From contig CAIUQR010000027.1 in assembly GCA_903901335.1 (NCBI GenBank), positions 1-32,371 of the forward strand: DNA of 32,371 nucleotides. Reading direction: 5' to 3'. Positions 1-8,215 of this stretch are shown here, piece after piece. The notes beneath the pieces are model-generated. The model saw only the letters and a program-made list of their open reading frames with translations, did no database searches and was not told the origin of the DNA. Each line of letters starts with the position of its first letter. Position 1 is the first letter of the stretch. The translations under genes were made by a program, and so were the position numbers. Source of the DNA: an uncultured delta proteobacterium (lineage in GTDB: Bacteria; Desulfobacterota; Desulfobulbia; Desulfobulbales; Desulfocapsaceae).

Positions 1-59
1 CAGAATCGACGACTGGCGTGGTCGTCCTTCCCGGTGTCGTGTGTGGGCTTTGGTTGCAT
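1..59 (-). CDS. Start of an unidentified gene, cut by the window edge
   Basis: Only the first 19 codons lie in the window, reading MQPKPTHDTGKDDHASRRF. The start is supported by a very strong Shine-Dalgarno, AAGGAGGAGG, a few bases before the ATG on the minus strand. It follows the 73-residue gene after a gap of 31 bases, so the two are probably cotranscribed. The peptide is polar and I do not recognise it. Because the partner gene resembles small proteins of integrated elements, this may belong to the same element, but that is inference. Confidence 0.5.
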   Translation of the reverse strand, partial: MQPKPTHDTGKDDHASRRF

Positions 60-90
60 AGTACCTCCTCCTTGTGGAATTTGCGGAGGA

Positions 91-312
91 CTATGACAGA
101 TTACTGCGCAGGCTGGTAGATGCGGTTGTTCTGGCGGTTACTTTAAGTTTAACGGAAAGCGTCAAAGTGCCATCAAGACCCGCTTGTAATAAATCGGCCT
201 CAATATATTCCATGTGTTGAGAGTCTGACAAGTGCTCAGCAGCTTTCCATACAGGAAAATATTTGCCCAGCTTAGCATACTTCTTCAGGTCAACTTTTTT
301 CTCCGAAGCCAT
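91..312 (-). CDS. Small hypothetical protein of mobile-element type
   Basis: This is a 73-residue protein starting MASEKKVDLKKYAKLGKYF. Its ATG is preceded by AAGGTGAT at suitable spacing, which is a good anti-16S match. The central part (WKAAEHLSDSQHMEYIEADLL, then LDGTLTLSVKL) resembles, from memory, small proteins of unknown function found in prophages and genomic islands, where a helical segment is followed by a short LTLSV strand. No catalytic motif, signal peptide or membrane segment is visible. It is followed at 31 bases by another minus-strand start and lies beyond the 3' end of tRNA-Arg, a common insertion site for islands. Its function is unknown. Confidence 0.6.
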   Translation of the reverse strand: MASEKKVDLKKYAKLGKYFPVWKAAEHLSDSQHMEYIEADLLQAGLDGTLTLSVKLKVTARTTASTSLRSNLS

Positions 313-741
313 CGCTACATCACCTTATATCTTCCACGGAAAATTCAAATTGGGGGGCGCCTGGGTTACAACAAATCTGACGGTTCCATTTAACCAATGC
401 AAGCCTATAAAATTTAACCAAAAGCGCATGTCCAGAAAAATATCCTGCTCATGATATATTACAGCTAAAATAAAACAAACAAAAGGAGACGGGATGCCCT
501 GCAAAGAAAGTGCCTATGATCCAAATATTCGCCCATAAAAATGGTATATAAAATCTATTAAGATCTCAAGGCAAATAGTCAGGCAAATTAAACTACATCT
601 TAGCCTTCATCAAACATTTTGCACTGCTATTCGGTTCTTTCGCGGACACCCAAGTAATTCCTCCTCGAATGAACCTGTAAGATGGAAGGATAGCCAAGAA
701 CAAACGGCAACAGGACGGCAACCAATACAGCTTAAAATGAA
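313..741. other. Gene-poor AT-rich spacer
   Basis: About 430 bases lie between the 73-residue gene and the tRNA terminator. No recognisable gene is present. The one notable signal is a strong plus-strand Shine-Dalgarno, AAAGGAGACGGG, directly before an ATG at 494. It opens a frame of only 14 codons that stops at 536-538. The promoter of the minus-strand gene pair should also lie here, but no convincing sigma-70 site stands out. Confidence 0.5.
494..538 (+). other. 14-codon ORF with strong ribosome binding site
   Basis: The frame reads MPCKESAYDPNIRP then TAA. It is preceded by AAAGGAGACGGG, one of the better plus-strand ribosome binding sites in the window. It may be a leader peptide, a tiny protein, or the surviving start of a gene cut by insertion or deletion beside the tRNA. 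Nothing recognisable follows on the plus strand before the tRNA, so a leader role is hard to support. Confidence 0.2.
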
Positions 742-742
742 A

Positions 743-773
743 AAGGGGTTAAGCCATTTCGGCTTAACCCCTT
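743..773 (-). terminator. Rho-independent terminator after tRNA-Arg
   Basis: A 13-base-pair perfect stem (743-755 with 761-773) has a five-base loop ATTTC. On the minus strand it is followed by TTTTTCATTTT, giving a typical intrinsic terminator just past the tRNA 3' end. Confidence 0.85.
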
Positions 774-781
774 GATATCAC

Positions 782-858
<77 letters not shown>

Positions 859-925
859 AGATGTCTTGATTTTGAAGACGACATAATAATCAAATCAGGG
901 CAAAAAGCAACCGCATTCTTCCCTG

Positions 926-3256
926 TCATTCCTCTTCCCGGACCCGTTGCCAGATCGGCCCGTTTTCCGTGTCGATGACGACGATGCCCATCTTGGCCAG
1001 CTTTTCACGGGCGGCATCGGCGGCCTGCCAGTCCTTTTCGATTCTCGCTTTTTCTCTCAGTTGAATCAGAGAGTTAACCTCAGGAACAAGTGGGCATCCC
1101 TGCAGTCTGAAGACCTGCAGGACCTGATTCATCCGATTCAGACTCTCAAGGATATAATCCTTCTGGTCACGATCAAGGTGGTTGACCTGAAGGATCGGGT
1201 TCATCTTTTTAATGAACCTGTAGATCGCGCTCATCCCCTTGGAGACATTCAGGTCATCATCCATGGCCTCCAGAAACTGCTCCTGCATCGCCGAAACAAA
1301 GGCGGTTACCTCAGGGTGCGGTTTCCCGGGCGGCAGACAGAGCAGCTTGCAGGTAAACTCGTCCAGCCGCCGCAGCGCGGTCCGGACATTTTCCAGGCGT
1401 CTGAAGGAAAAGTTGATCGGTTTACGATAATGAACCGTCAGCAGCATGAAACGAATCTCTCGGGCCGTGAACCCCTTGGACAGGGCATCTCGCAAGGTCA
1501 CGACGTTGCCATGATCGGTCGACATCATCTTGCCGTCGACCAGAACCAGTTCCGAATGCAGCCAGCAGCGGGCCAGAGGTTTTCCGGTCAGGGCCTCGGC
1601 AATCGCGATCTCATTCTCATGATGTGGAAAGATCAGATTCCGGCTGCTGGTATGGAGATCCAGTGTGGCGCCCAGGTGCCGGGTGGCCATGGCCGAACAT
1701 TCCACATGCCAGCTGGGCCGAACATTGCCCCAGTCGCTTGTAAAAAAAATCCCCTTTTTCAACTCTGCCAGGGTTGAACGCTTCAGCAGGGTGAAATCAC
1801 GGGGATTATCCTTTTCATAATTATCGAGATCGACGGTCTTGCCGAGCTGGATCTTGCTCAGATCGATGCCGGAGAGGCGGCCGTAATTTTTAAATTTTGA
1901 GATATCGAAATAGATGGAGCCGTGCTTTTCATAGGCGTAGCCCTTATGAATCAGTTCATGGGCAATTTCGATCATGTCCTGGACATTCTCCGAGGCCTTC
2001 GGATACCCTGTCGCCCGTTTTACCCCCAGGGCATCAATATCTTCTATAAAACTGGCTATATAACCTTCGGTGAACTCCCGCAGCGGCAGGCCTGCCTTCT
2101 CGGCTCCGGCGATGGTATTATCGTCAATGTCGGTGAAGTTCATATAGGACTCGACCGTCATTCCCTTGCTCTCAAGGTACCTGGTGATCAGATCGGAGAC
2201 GACAAAGCGCCGGCAGAGCAGGAGATTGGCCGGCTCAAAGGCCGTCGGTCCGCAGGAATAGAAGGTGACATGCCCCTCTTTCTGAGGAACGAAGGGCTCC
2301 TTTTTCTTGGTCATCGTATTAAAAAAGCTCAATTCCGATTTCTTCTCACCGGTCTGGATCTTCTTGGAGAAAAGGGGGGTGCTCAAGTATCTCTCGCCCC
2401 CGTCGGGCAGGATGACCACGATCAGGGCTTCCTGCAGGCTACGAGCAAAATCAAGCGCGGCGGACATTGCCGCGCCGCTGCTCATCCCGACCAGCAAGCC
2501 TTCTTTGCGGGCCAGTTTCCTGGCCATGCTGAAGGCGTCCTCGTCCTCAATCCCCACGATGTGATCAGGTCTGTTTTTGTCAAATATCCCAGGCTTATAG
2601 GACTCCTTCATGTTCTTCAGTCCCTGAATCTTGTGGCCGAGATGCGGCTCAACCGCAATGACCTGCACATGGGGCTGGAATTCCTTGAACCAGGCGCACA
2701 GGCCCATCACCGTGCCGGAGGTCCCGAGTGTCGCGACGATATGGGTGACCTTGCCGTCGGTCTGTTGCCAGATCTCCGGCCCCGTCCCATAATAATGGGC
2801 CTTCCAGTTGGCCTCGTTATTGAATTGATCGGTAAGATAATAACGGTCCGGAAACTCCCTGGCCATCGCATAGGATTTTTCGATGGCCCCGTCGGTGGCC
2901 CGATTGGCCGGGGTGAGCAGGATTTCGGCACCATAGGCCTGCATGATCTTCCGGCGCTCTACAGATGCCGACTCAGGCATAACGAGCGTACATCGGTATC
3001 CCTTCGCCGCACAGACCATGGCGAGACCGATGCCGGTATTGCCGCTCGTTGCCTCAAGGACGATCTTTTCCTTGGTCAGCTCCCCGCTTTTTTCCCCCGC
3101 CTCGATCATCGACAGAGAGATCCGCTCTTTCACCGATCCGCCGGGATTTCTTGACTCGAGCTTTGCATAGACCTGCACGGAACCTGCGTCGATCAGACGG
3201 TTTATCCTGATAAGCGGGGTGTTGCCTATCGCTTCTAAGACATTGTTAAATAACAT
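926..3256 (-). CDS. Cysteine synthase fused to a degenerate cysteinyl-tRNA synthetase-like domain
   Basis: Numbered from the ATG at 3256, residues 1-300 are a PLP-dependent O-acetylserine sulfhydrylase of the CysK/CysM family. It has NVLEAIGNTPLI, the PLP lysine K43 in NPGGSVKER, the substrate loop TSGNTG (70-75) and the phosphate loop GTSGT (178-182). Residues 311-776 align along their length with CysRS: FNTMTKKKEPF, a zinc site (C335, C520, H545, E549), TDIDDN, WHVECSAM, FPHHENE and a normal C-terminal helical domain. The ATP motifs are lost. HIGH is NLLL (344-347), KMSKS is MMSTD (577-581), and the adenosine loop HGGGSDL is HTSSRNL. The second half probably cannot act as an ordinary tRNA synthetase. 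A second in-frame ATG at 3304 adds 16 residues. Neither start has a strong ribosome binding site, and 3256 fits the usual family start. Confidence 0.92.
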   Translation of the reverse strand: MLFNNVLEAIGNTPLIRINRLIDAGSVQVYAKLESRNPGGSVKERISLSMIEAGEKSGELTKEKIVLEATSGNTGIGLAMVCAAKGYRCTLVMPESASVERRKIMQAYGAEILLTPANRATDGAIEKSYAMAREFPDRYYLTDQFNNEANWKAHYYGTGPEIWQQTDGKVTHIVATLGTSGTVMGLCAWFKEFQPHVQVIAVEPHLGHKIQGLKNMKESYKPGIFDKNRPDHIVGIEDEDAFSMARKLARKEGLLVGMSSGAAMSAALDFARSLQEALIVVILPDGGERYLSTPLFSKKIQTGEKKSELSFFNTMTKKKEPFVPQKEGHVTFYSCGPTAFEPANLLLCRRFVVSDLITRYLESKGMTVESYMNFTDIDDNTIAGAEKAGLPLREFTEGYIASFIEDIDALGVKRATGYPKASENVQDMIEIAHELIHKGYAYEKHGSIYFDISKFKNYGRLSGIDLSKIQLGKTVDLDNYEKDNPRDFTLLKRSTLAELKKGIFFTSDWGNVRPSWHVECSAMATRHLGATLDLHTSSRNLIFPHHENEIAIAEALTGKPLARCWLHSELVLVDGKMMSTDHGNVVTLRDALSKGFTAREIRFMLLTVHYRKPINFSFRRLENVRTALRRLDEFTCKLLCLPPGKPHPEVTAFVSAMQEQFLEAMDDDLNVSKGMSAIYRFIKKMNPILQVNHLDRDQKDYILESLNRMNQVLQVFRLQGCPLVPEVNSLIQLREKARIEKDWQAADAAREKLAKMGIVVIDTENGPIWQRVREEE

Positions 3257-3416
3257 TTTATTCCAAACGTATTGTTTTTCCGGGATCAGTGCTGCCTTGA
3301 TCATTCAGGGCGAGTTTTCAATTTTCTCAAAAAAGATCCAAACCGGCTTATGAGAATAATCGGTTCTGTGGTATGGTCAAGGTATTTTTCGCCCTTAATC
3401 GGCCATACGAGTAAAG

Positions 3417-3893
3417 CTATCCACGCCTGCAGGCCCTAGAGAGATACCAGAGCCGGATCAAGGCATCTCGGCTCTCTTTGTCCTCAATCAGACTGACCTG
3501 ATGTTCGAAGGCCCTGAGCTCGGCTGGATCCACCGGGACAAACTGCACCTTATTTTTTTGTTTTTCCTGAGGTTCCTCTGCTTCTTTGGCCAGGGTAAAT
3601 TTGACATCCTTCAGACGGGACATCCGAAGTGCCGCATTCAGGCTCTCGAGTATCTGTATCTTCTGGAATTGAAGTTGATGAATCCAGGAAGAATTGTCGA
3701 CCTCGACCCAGAAGACATCCCGGACAATCTTCAACGGACGGGCATGCTGTGCCGTTGTCTTGTCGACGATATTTTCCCATTCCACAAACAGGGAATAAAG
3801 ATCAAGCTGTTTTTCCCAGCCCTTATCGCGGATTATTCCGGGCAAGGCAGCAGCAAGGGATTCCTGTTTTTTTTCTTTGCCGTATTTTCTCAT
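3417..3893 (-). CDS. DUF721 protein, DciA-like helicase loader
   Basis: This is a protein of about 158 residues from ATG 3893 (MRKYGKEKKQ). An upstream in-frame TTG at 3938 would add 15 residues; neither start has a convincing Shine-Dalgarno. The central region carries the DUF721 pattern: a tryptophan-containing segment VEWENIVDKTTAQHARPLKI, then VFWVEVDNSSWIHQLQFQK and ILESLNAAL. In this family DciA loads the replicative helicase DnaB in bacteria that lack DnaC or DnaI, so a role in replication initiation in the cytoplasm is likely but not proven here. A polar charged linker (AEEPQEKQKNK) separates the domain from a short helical tail. It precedes the cysteine synthase fusion by about 160 bases, measured to the 3256 start. 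Confidence 0.8.
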   Translation of the reverse strand: MRKYGKEKKQESLAAALPGIIRDKGWEKQLDLYSLFVEWENIVDKTTAQHARPLKIVRDVFWVEVDNSSWIHQLQFQKIQILESLNAALRMSRLKDVKFTLAKEAEEPQEKQKNKVQFVPVDPAELRAFEHQVSLIEDKESRDALIRLWYLSRACRRG

Positions 3894-3986
3894 GACCGTG
3901 ACAGTGTAAAACCATTTGCGTAGCAATTTCCAGCTCAATCAGCAAGAGAGCGAAAATTACTCTCCCCAAAAAACCAGACAACAAAA

Positions 3987-4018
3987 AAGCCCGCACACCT
4001 TGAAAAGTGCGCGGGCTT
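3987..4018 (-). terminator. Rho-independent terminator after glnA
   Basis: The GC-rich hairpin AAGCCCGC...GCGGGCTT has a further short CAC/GTG stem inside. On the minus strand it is followed by TTTTGTTGT, 28 bases past the glnA stop codon. Confidence 0.85.
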
Positions 4019-4046
4019 CATTTTTCTGAATGATCAGGTTGTACTA

Positions 4047-5375
4047 TCAGAAAACGCGGAGATAATTCTCAAGTTCCCAATCGGTTACTGCGGTGCGGAA
4101 GCTATCCCACTCTTTTTCTTTGGCTTCGATATACTTTCCAAAGATGTGATTTCCGAGAGTGGATTTCGCAATCGGGTTGACCTTCAATTCTTCGAGCGCT
4201 TCTTTGAGACTTGCAGGCATAACGATGATACCAACCTCGTCCATCTGGGCAGAGGTCAGCTTAAAGATGTCTTTGTCGACGGATGCAGGAGGTGTCAGTT
4301 TATTTTTAACACCGTCAAGACCGGAGTTCAGCATCATTGCCATGGCCAGATACGGGTTGCAGGTCGGATCCGGACAACGAACTTCAGTTCGGGTGGACAA
4401 ACCACGGGAAGCCGGGATACGAACCAGGGCGGAACGGTTTGAACCTGACCAAGCCGCATAAACAGGAGCCTCATAGCCGGGGACAAGCCGTTTGTAGGAG
4501 TTGACCAGAGGATTGGTAATTGCCGCAAACCCACGGGCATTCTTCAGGATACCGGCGATATAATAGTAAGCGATCGGAGAAAGCTGCATTGGTCCTTTTT
4601 CATCAAAGAAGGCATTGGTGCCATCCAGGTTGAAGAGGGACTGGTTGGTATGCATACCGGAACCGTTGATACCGAAGATCGGTTTCGGCATGAAGGTGGC
4701 ATGCAGCCCATAGTTGGCAGCGATCGACTTGACAGCCCATCTGAAGGTAACGGTATTATCGGCACAGGTCAAGGCATCGGCATACTTGAAGTTGATCTCG
4801 TGCTGTCCTTCGGCAACCTCATGATGGGAGGCCTCGATTTCATACCCCATTTTCTCCAGGGTCTCAATGATCTCACGGCGGCAGTCATTGGCTGTATCTT
4901 CCGGATCCAGAGAGAAATAGCCGGCCACATCATTGGTGATAGTGGTAGGATTGCCTTCTTCATCCCGCTCGAAGAGGAAGAATTCAGCCTCGGTGCCGAC
5001 ATTCATGGTGTAGCCCATCTTCTTTGCTTCGGCCAGAACACGCTTCAGGTTGACCCGGGGGCAGCCCTCAAACGGGGACCCATCGGATTTATAGACATCG
5101 CAGATGATACGGGCAGCAGCGATACCGGCCTTATTCCGCCAGGGAAGGATGTTGAAGGTATTGTAATCGGGTTTGAGATACATATCGGATTCATTAATCC
5201 TGACAAAACCGTCGATGGACGATCCATCAAACATGATATCTCCATCCAGAGCCTTGCCGATCTGACTGCGCGGAATGGCAACGTTCTTCATCAATCCAAA
5301 AATATCAACAAACTGGAGGCGGAAATAGTGGATATTTTCCTCCTCGATGATCTTCATTATTTGGTCTCTGGTCAT
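4047..5375 (-). CDS. glnA: Glutamine synthetase type I (GSI-alpha)
   Basis: The enzyme makes glutamine from glutamate, ammonium and ATP in the cytoplasm as a dodecamer. It has 442 residues from ATG 5375. That start is chosen because AAGGAG lies at 5385-5390, whereas the ATG at 5396 has no ribosome binding site. Visible motifs are the N-terminal IFGLMKNVAIP and FDGSSIDGF, the metal-binding EAEFFLF, the ATP-binding PIFGINGSGMHTNQSL, the glutamate-flap region NSYKRLVPGYEAPVYAAWS, and RIPASRGLSTRTEVRCPDP. The length and the lack of the C-terminal NLYDLP tyrosine site put it in the GSI-alpha group, which is usually controlled by feedback rather than adenylylation. An intrinsic terminator follows, and glnN lies upstream with its own terminator, so glnA is probably transcribed alone. 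Confidence 0.97.
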   Translation of the reverse strand: MTRDQIMKIIEEENIHYFRLQFVDIFGLMKNVAIPRSQIGKALDGDIMFDGSSIDGFVRINESDMYLKPDYNTFNILPWRNKAGIAAARIICDVYKSDGSPFEGCPRVNLKRVLAEAKKMGYTMNVGTEAEFFLFERDEEGNPTTITNDVAGYFSLDPEDTANDCRREIIETLEKMGYEIEASHHEVAEGQHEINFKYADALTCADNTVTFRWAVKSIAANYGLHATFMPKPIFGINGSGMHTNQSLFNLDGTNAFFDEKGPMQLSPIAYYYIAGILKNARGFAAITNPLVNSYKRLVPGYEAPVYAAWSGSNRSALVRIPASRGLSTRTEVRCPDPTCNPYLAMAMMLNSGLDGVKNKLTPPASVDKDIFKLTSAQMDEVGIIVMPASLKEALEELKVNPIAKSTLGNHIFGKYIEAKEKEWDSFRTAVTDWELENYLRVF

Positions 5376-5499
5376 TTTTTCTATCTCCTTACACATTGTA
5401 TTTAGAAAGAATTACAACTGTCCGGCTCGTTATACCATTTTCTGTAAATATTGCAATAATCATACTTTTCAGGATTTTGTCTATCAGCCACAAAACAAA

Positions 5500-5529
5500 A
5501 AGGCCGCCCCTCTTGCAAGGGACGGCCTT
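5500..5529 (-). terminator. Rho-independent terminator after glnN
   Basis: The hairpin AAGGCCG-C-CCCT, loop CTTGCA, AGGG-A-CGGCCTT is followed on the minus strand by TTTTGTTTTGTG. It sits about 26 bases after the glnN stop and separates glnN from glnA. Confidence 0.85.
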
Positions 5530-5555
5530 GGTTGCGTCTGAGACGTCTTTCAGAC

Positions 5556-7736
5556 TTAACGGATGAACAACATTTCCTGGTAGGAGGGCAGCGGCCACAG
5601 ATCGTCAGCCACCACGGACTCCAGGGCGTCGGCACAGCCTCGCACCGCCAGCATGGCAGGAAGCACCTTCTCGCACATGTACTTGGCGTGGGCCAGGGTA
5701 TCGCCGCCCTCATGGGCTATGAGCTTCTCCAGCTTGTCCACCTCGGTCTGCATGGTCCGAAGCTGAGTGGTGACCTCCTCGAGGGTGGCCATCTTGAAGT
5801 CGTGGCCGATGACCTTGAGGCTGGCGCAGGTCTCGGCAAGCTGGCCCTGGTAGCGCATGGCGGCCGGGAAGATCACGGTGCGGGCCATGCGGATCACCAG
5901 GTTGGCCTCGGTGAGGATGGTCTTGACGTACTGCTCCAGGTAGATCTCCTGGCGGGACTTCAGCTCGGCTTCGGAAAGGACGCCGTACTTGGTGAAGAGG
6001 GCCACCACTTCCTTGCTGGTGAGCACCGGCAGGGCCTCGGGGGTGGTCTTCAGGTTGGGCAGACCACGCTTCTTGGCCTCTTTATGCCATGCCTCGGAGT
6101 AGCCGTCGCCATTGAAAACTATGGCACCGTGCTCCGTTATCATCTTCTGGAGCAGTTTCTGCACGCCTTCGTTGAACTGGGTTTTGTTCACTCTGCCCAA
6201 CTTCTCCAATTCGGTCGCCACGTAATCGAGGGATTCAGCCATCATCGTGTTCAGGGCCACCTGGGCGCCGGCGATGGAGTGGGAGGAGCCCACGGCGCGG
6301 AACTCGAATCGGTTGCCGGTGAAGGCAAACGGGCTGGTGCGGTTGCGGTCGCCCGGATCCATGGGCAGCGGCGGCAATGTATCGACGCCGATATGCATGA
6401 TTCCCTTGGTCTTGGATCCCTTGACCTCGCCCTTCTTGATCTGCTCAAACACATCAGTCAACTGCTCGCCCAGGTAGGCGCTCATGATGGCCGGCGGGGC
6501 CTCGTTGGCGCCCAGGCGATGGTCGTTGGAGGCGGAAGCCACGGTGGCGCGCAGTAGGGCAGAGTATTTATGCAGGGCGCGGATGGCGGCAGCACAGAAT
6601 ACCAGGAACTGGGCATTGGAATGGGGAGTGTCGCCCGGATCAAACAGGCTGCCCAACTCCGCGTTGCCCAAGGAGTAGTTGAGGTGCTTGCCCGAGCCGT
6701 TGATGCCGGCAAAGGGCTTCTCATGCAGCAGGCAGATCATGCCGTAGCGCTTGGCCACGGAGCGCAGGGTGGTCATGACCAGTTGGTTGTGGTCGGTGGC
6801 CAGGTTGCCCTGCTCGTAGATGGGGGCGATTTCGAACTGGGCTGGGGCCACTTCGTTGTGGCGGGTCTTGACCGGCACGCCCAGCTTGAAGAGCTCACGC
6901 TCGACTTCCATCATGAAGGAGAGCACACGGCGATTGATGACGCCAAAGTACTGGTCCTCGAACTCCTGACCCTTGGCGGAGGGCGCGCCGAACAGGGAAC
7001 GGCCGGCGATGAGCAGGTCGGGACGGGAGAACACGAAGTTGCGGTCGACCAGGAAGTATTCCTGCTCGGGGCCGGCGAAAGAGCCGACGGGCAGCTTGGT
7101 GTTGACGCCGAAGAGATGGAGCACGCGCTTGGCCTGCTTGTTCAGGGCCTGCTGGGAGCGCAGCAGCGGGGTCTTCTTGTCGAGAGCCTCACCGGTCCAG
7201 GAGACGAAGGCGGTGGGGATGCAGAGGAAGGTGCCGTTGGGATTCTCGAGGATGTAGGCCGGGCTGGTGACGTCCCAGGCGGTATAGCCGCGGGCTTCGA
7301 AGGTGGCGCGCAGTCCGCCGGAGGGGAAGCTGGAAGCATCGGGCTCGCCCTGGATGAGCATCTTGCCGGAGAACTCGGCCATGGCGCCGCCCTCGCCGTC
7401 GGGAACAAGGAAGGCGTCGTGCTTTTCGGCGGTGAGGCCGGTCAGGGGGTAGAAGACATGGGTGAAGTGGGTAGCGCCCTTCTCGATGGCCCAGTCTTTC
7501 ATGGCGTTGGCGACCACGTCGGCAAGGGAGGCGTCCAGTTTCTCGGCGAAGGCGATGGTGTTCTTCAACGACTTATAGACATGCTTGGGCAGACGTTCTT
7601 TCATGACCTTGTCGCTGAAGACGTTGGATCCAAATATGTCGGTAGGCTTGGTTTCACTGAAATTCAATGGGGAATGGGACGGTTTATAGTTGATGATTGC
7701 CGAAATGGCATTCAAACGGGCCTGGATTCCACTCAT
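5556..7736 (-). CDS. glnN: Glutamine synthetase type III
   Basis: This 726-residue protein has the length expected of GSIII (about 700-730) and not of GSI or GSII. Family-specific stretches are [19 protein letters not shown] near the N-terminus, [19 protein letters not shown], the metal-binding [18 protein letters not shown], the ATP loop [18 protein letters not shown] and [20 protein letters not shown]. It makes glutamine like GlnA but folds into a different dodecamer and is often induced under nitrogen limitation. The start ATG at 7736 has GGAG at about nine bases. The coding DNA is visibly richer in G and C than glnA and glnD, with heavy use of CTG, GAG, GTG and GCC codons, suggesting separate ancestry or acquisition. 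It sits between glnD and glnA in the same orientation. Confidence 0.97.
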   Translation of the reverse strand: MSGIQARLNAISAIINYKPSHSPLNFSETKPTDIFGSNVFSDKVMKERLPKHVYKSLKNTIAFAEKLDASLADVVANAMKDWAIEKGATHFTHVFYPLTGLTAEKHDAFLVPDGEGGAMAEFSGKMLIQGEPDASSFPSGGLRATFEARGYTAWDVTSPAYILENPNGTFLCIPTAFVSWTGEALDKKTPLLRSQQALNKQAKRVLHLFGVNTKLPVGSFAGPEQEYFLVDRNFVFSRPDLLIAGRSLFGAPSAKGQEFEDQYFGVINRRVLSFMMEVERELFKLGVPVKTRHNEVAPAQFEIAPIYEQGNLATDHNQLVMTTLRSVAKRYGMICLLHEKPFAGINGSGKHLNYSLGNAELGSLFDPGDTPHSNAQFLVFCAAAIRALHKYSALLRATVASASNDHRLGANEAPPAIMSAYLGEQLTDVFEQIKKGEVKGSKTKGIMHIGVDTLPPLPMDPGDRNRTSPFAFTGNRFEFRAVGSSHSIAGAQVALNTMMAESLDYVATELEKLGRVNKTQFNEGVQKLLQKMITEHGAIVFNGDGYSEAWHKEAKKRGLPNLKTTPEALPVLTSKEVVALFTKYGVLSEAELKSRQEIYLEQYVKTILTEANLVIRMARTVIFPAAMRYQGQLAETCASLKVIGHDFKMATLEEVTTQLRTMQTEVDKLEKLIAHEGGDTLAHAKYMCEKVLPAMLAVRGCADALESVVADDLWPLPSYQEMLFIR

Positions 7737-8019
7737 AGTGCACTCTCCATAATTTGGTTAAGGATGACGGTTGTTGCAGGTATGTAATTGCTAAATAAAA
7801 TTAACTACAAAATTGTAAAACATACGACATGTTTTTTCAACCCCGAAATTGCAAAAAGCACAGTCAACTGATCCTTCACTTTGCTGCTTGTCGAAGTAAC
7901 GGAGGCTGAGCTTATGCTCAGGGCCATTTCTGCAGGAAAAGAATTACCATCCGGTCAGAAGATCGGCATCTCAGATACCTGCCTGTGAAAAAATCAGCCT
8001 CGCCACTGACCTGTTGAAC

Positions 8020-8076
8020 TAATTTCCTTTAGGTACCCCCCCCCCGCAAAGCCGGGGGGGTACCTAAAGGAAATTA
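8020..8076. repeat. Perfect 23-bp inverted repeat
   Basis: The arms are 8020-8042 and 8054-8076. They run TAATTTCCTTTAGGTA followed by seven C, and seven G followed by TACCTAAAGGAAATTA. The 11-base loop is CCCGCAAAGCC. Arm identity is complete and the left C-run is longer than needed (ten C). It may be a small mobile palindrome or a transcript-end hairpin for glnD, but no T-run follows on either strand. Confidence 0.9.
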
Positions 8077-8157
8077 AATCTTTATTACATGTTTGTTGTT
8101 TTTTAAAAAGCGCATTTGTATTCGGGGTACATCGGGATGATTGCAATATTATAATTC

Positions 8158-8182
8158 TTTCACCAAGTGATACTTGGTGAAA
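8158..8182. repeat. Perfect 11-bp palindrome with 3-base spacer
   Basis: TTTCACCAAGT, then GAT, then ACTTGGTGAAA. It lies just past the glnD stop. It could be a dimeric regulator operator or an RNA 3'-end hairpin. The ACCA...TGGT halves recall an NtrC site, but the spacing is nine bases rather than the usual five, so I do not assign it. Confidence 0.75.
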
Positions 8183-8215
8183 TACCGTCCGGTTTATACC
8201 GGGCTACGTTTTGAT

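Larger units (their letters stand above)
7737..8215. other. Intergenic region between glnD and glnN with palindromes
   Basis: About 480 bases without a gene. It holds a short hairpin (7906-7921, CTGAGC/GCTCAG), a 57-base palindrome (8020-8076), an 11-base-pair palindrome (8158-8182) and a small CCGGT/ACCGG hairpin (8189-8202). None carries the T-run of a standard terminator on the minus strand. The glnN promoter must lie near 7750-7900, but I see no clear sigma-54 or sigma-70 consensus. Confidence 0.6.

Noticed and set aside
1922..3154. 410-codon plus-strand frame opposite the cysteine synthase fusion
   Set aside because: It is the antisense shadow of a well-supported gene, with no ribosome binding site or recognisable domain.
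6570..7787. 405-codon plus-strand frame opposite glnN
   Set aside because: It is an antisense frame kept open by the high GC of glnN. Its glycine/valine-rich translation has no family features.
7737..7900. Sigma-54 promoter for glnN
   Set aside because: The segment with TTTTTGCA has no GG at the correct -24 distance.
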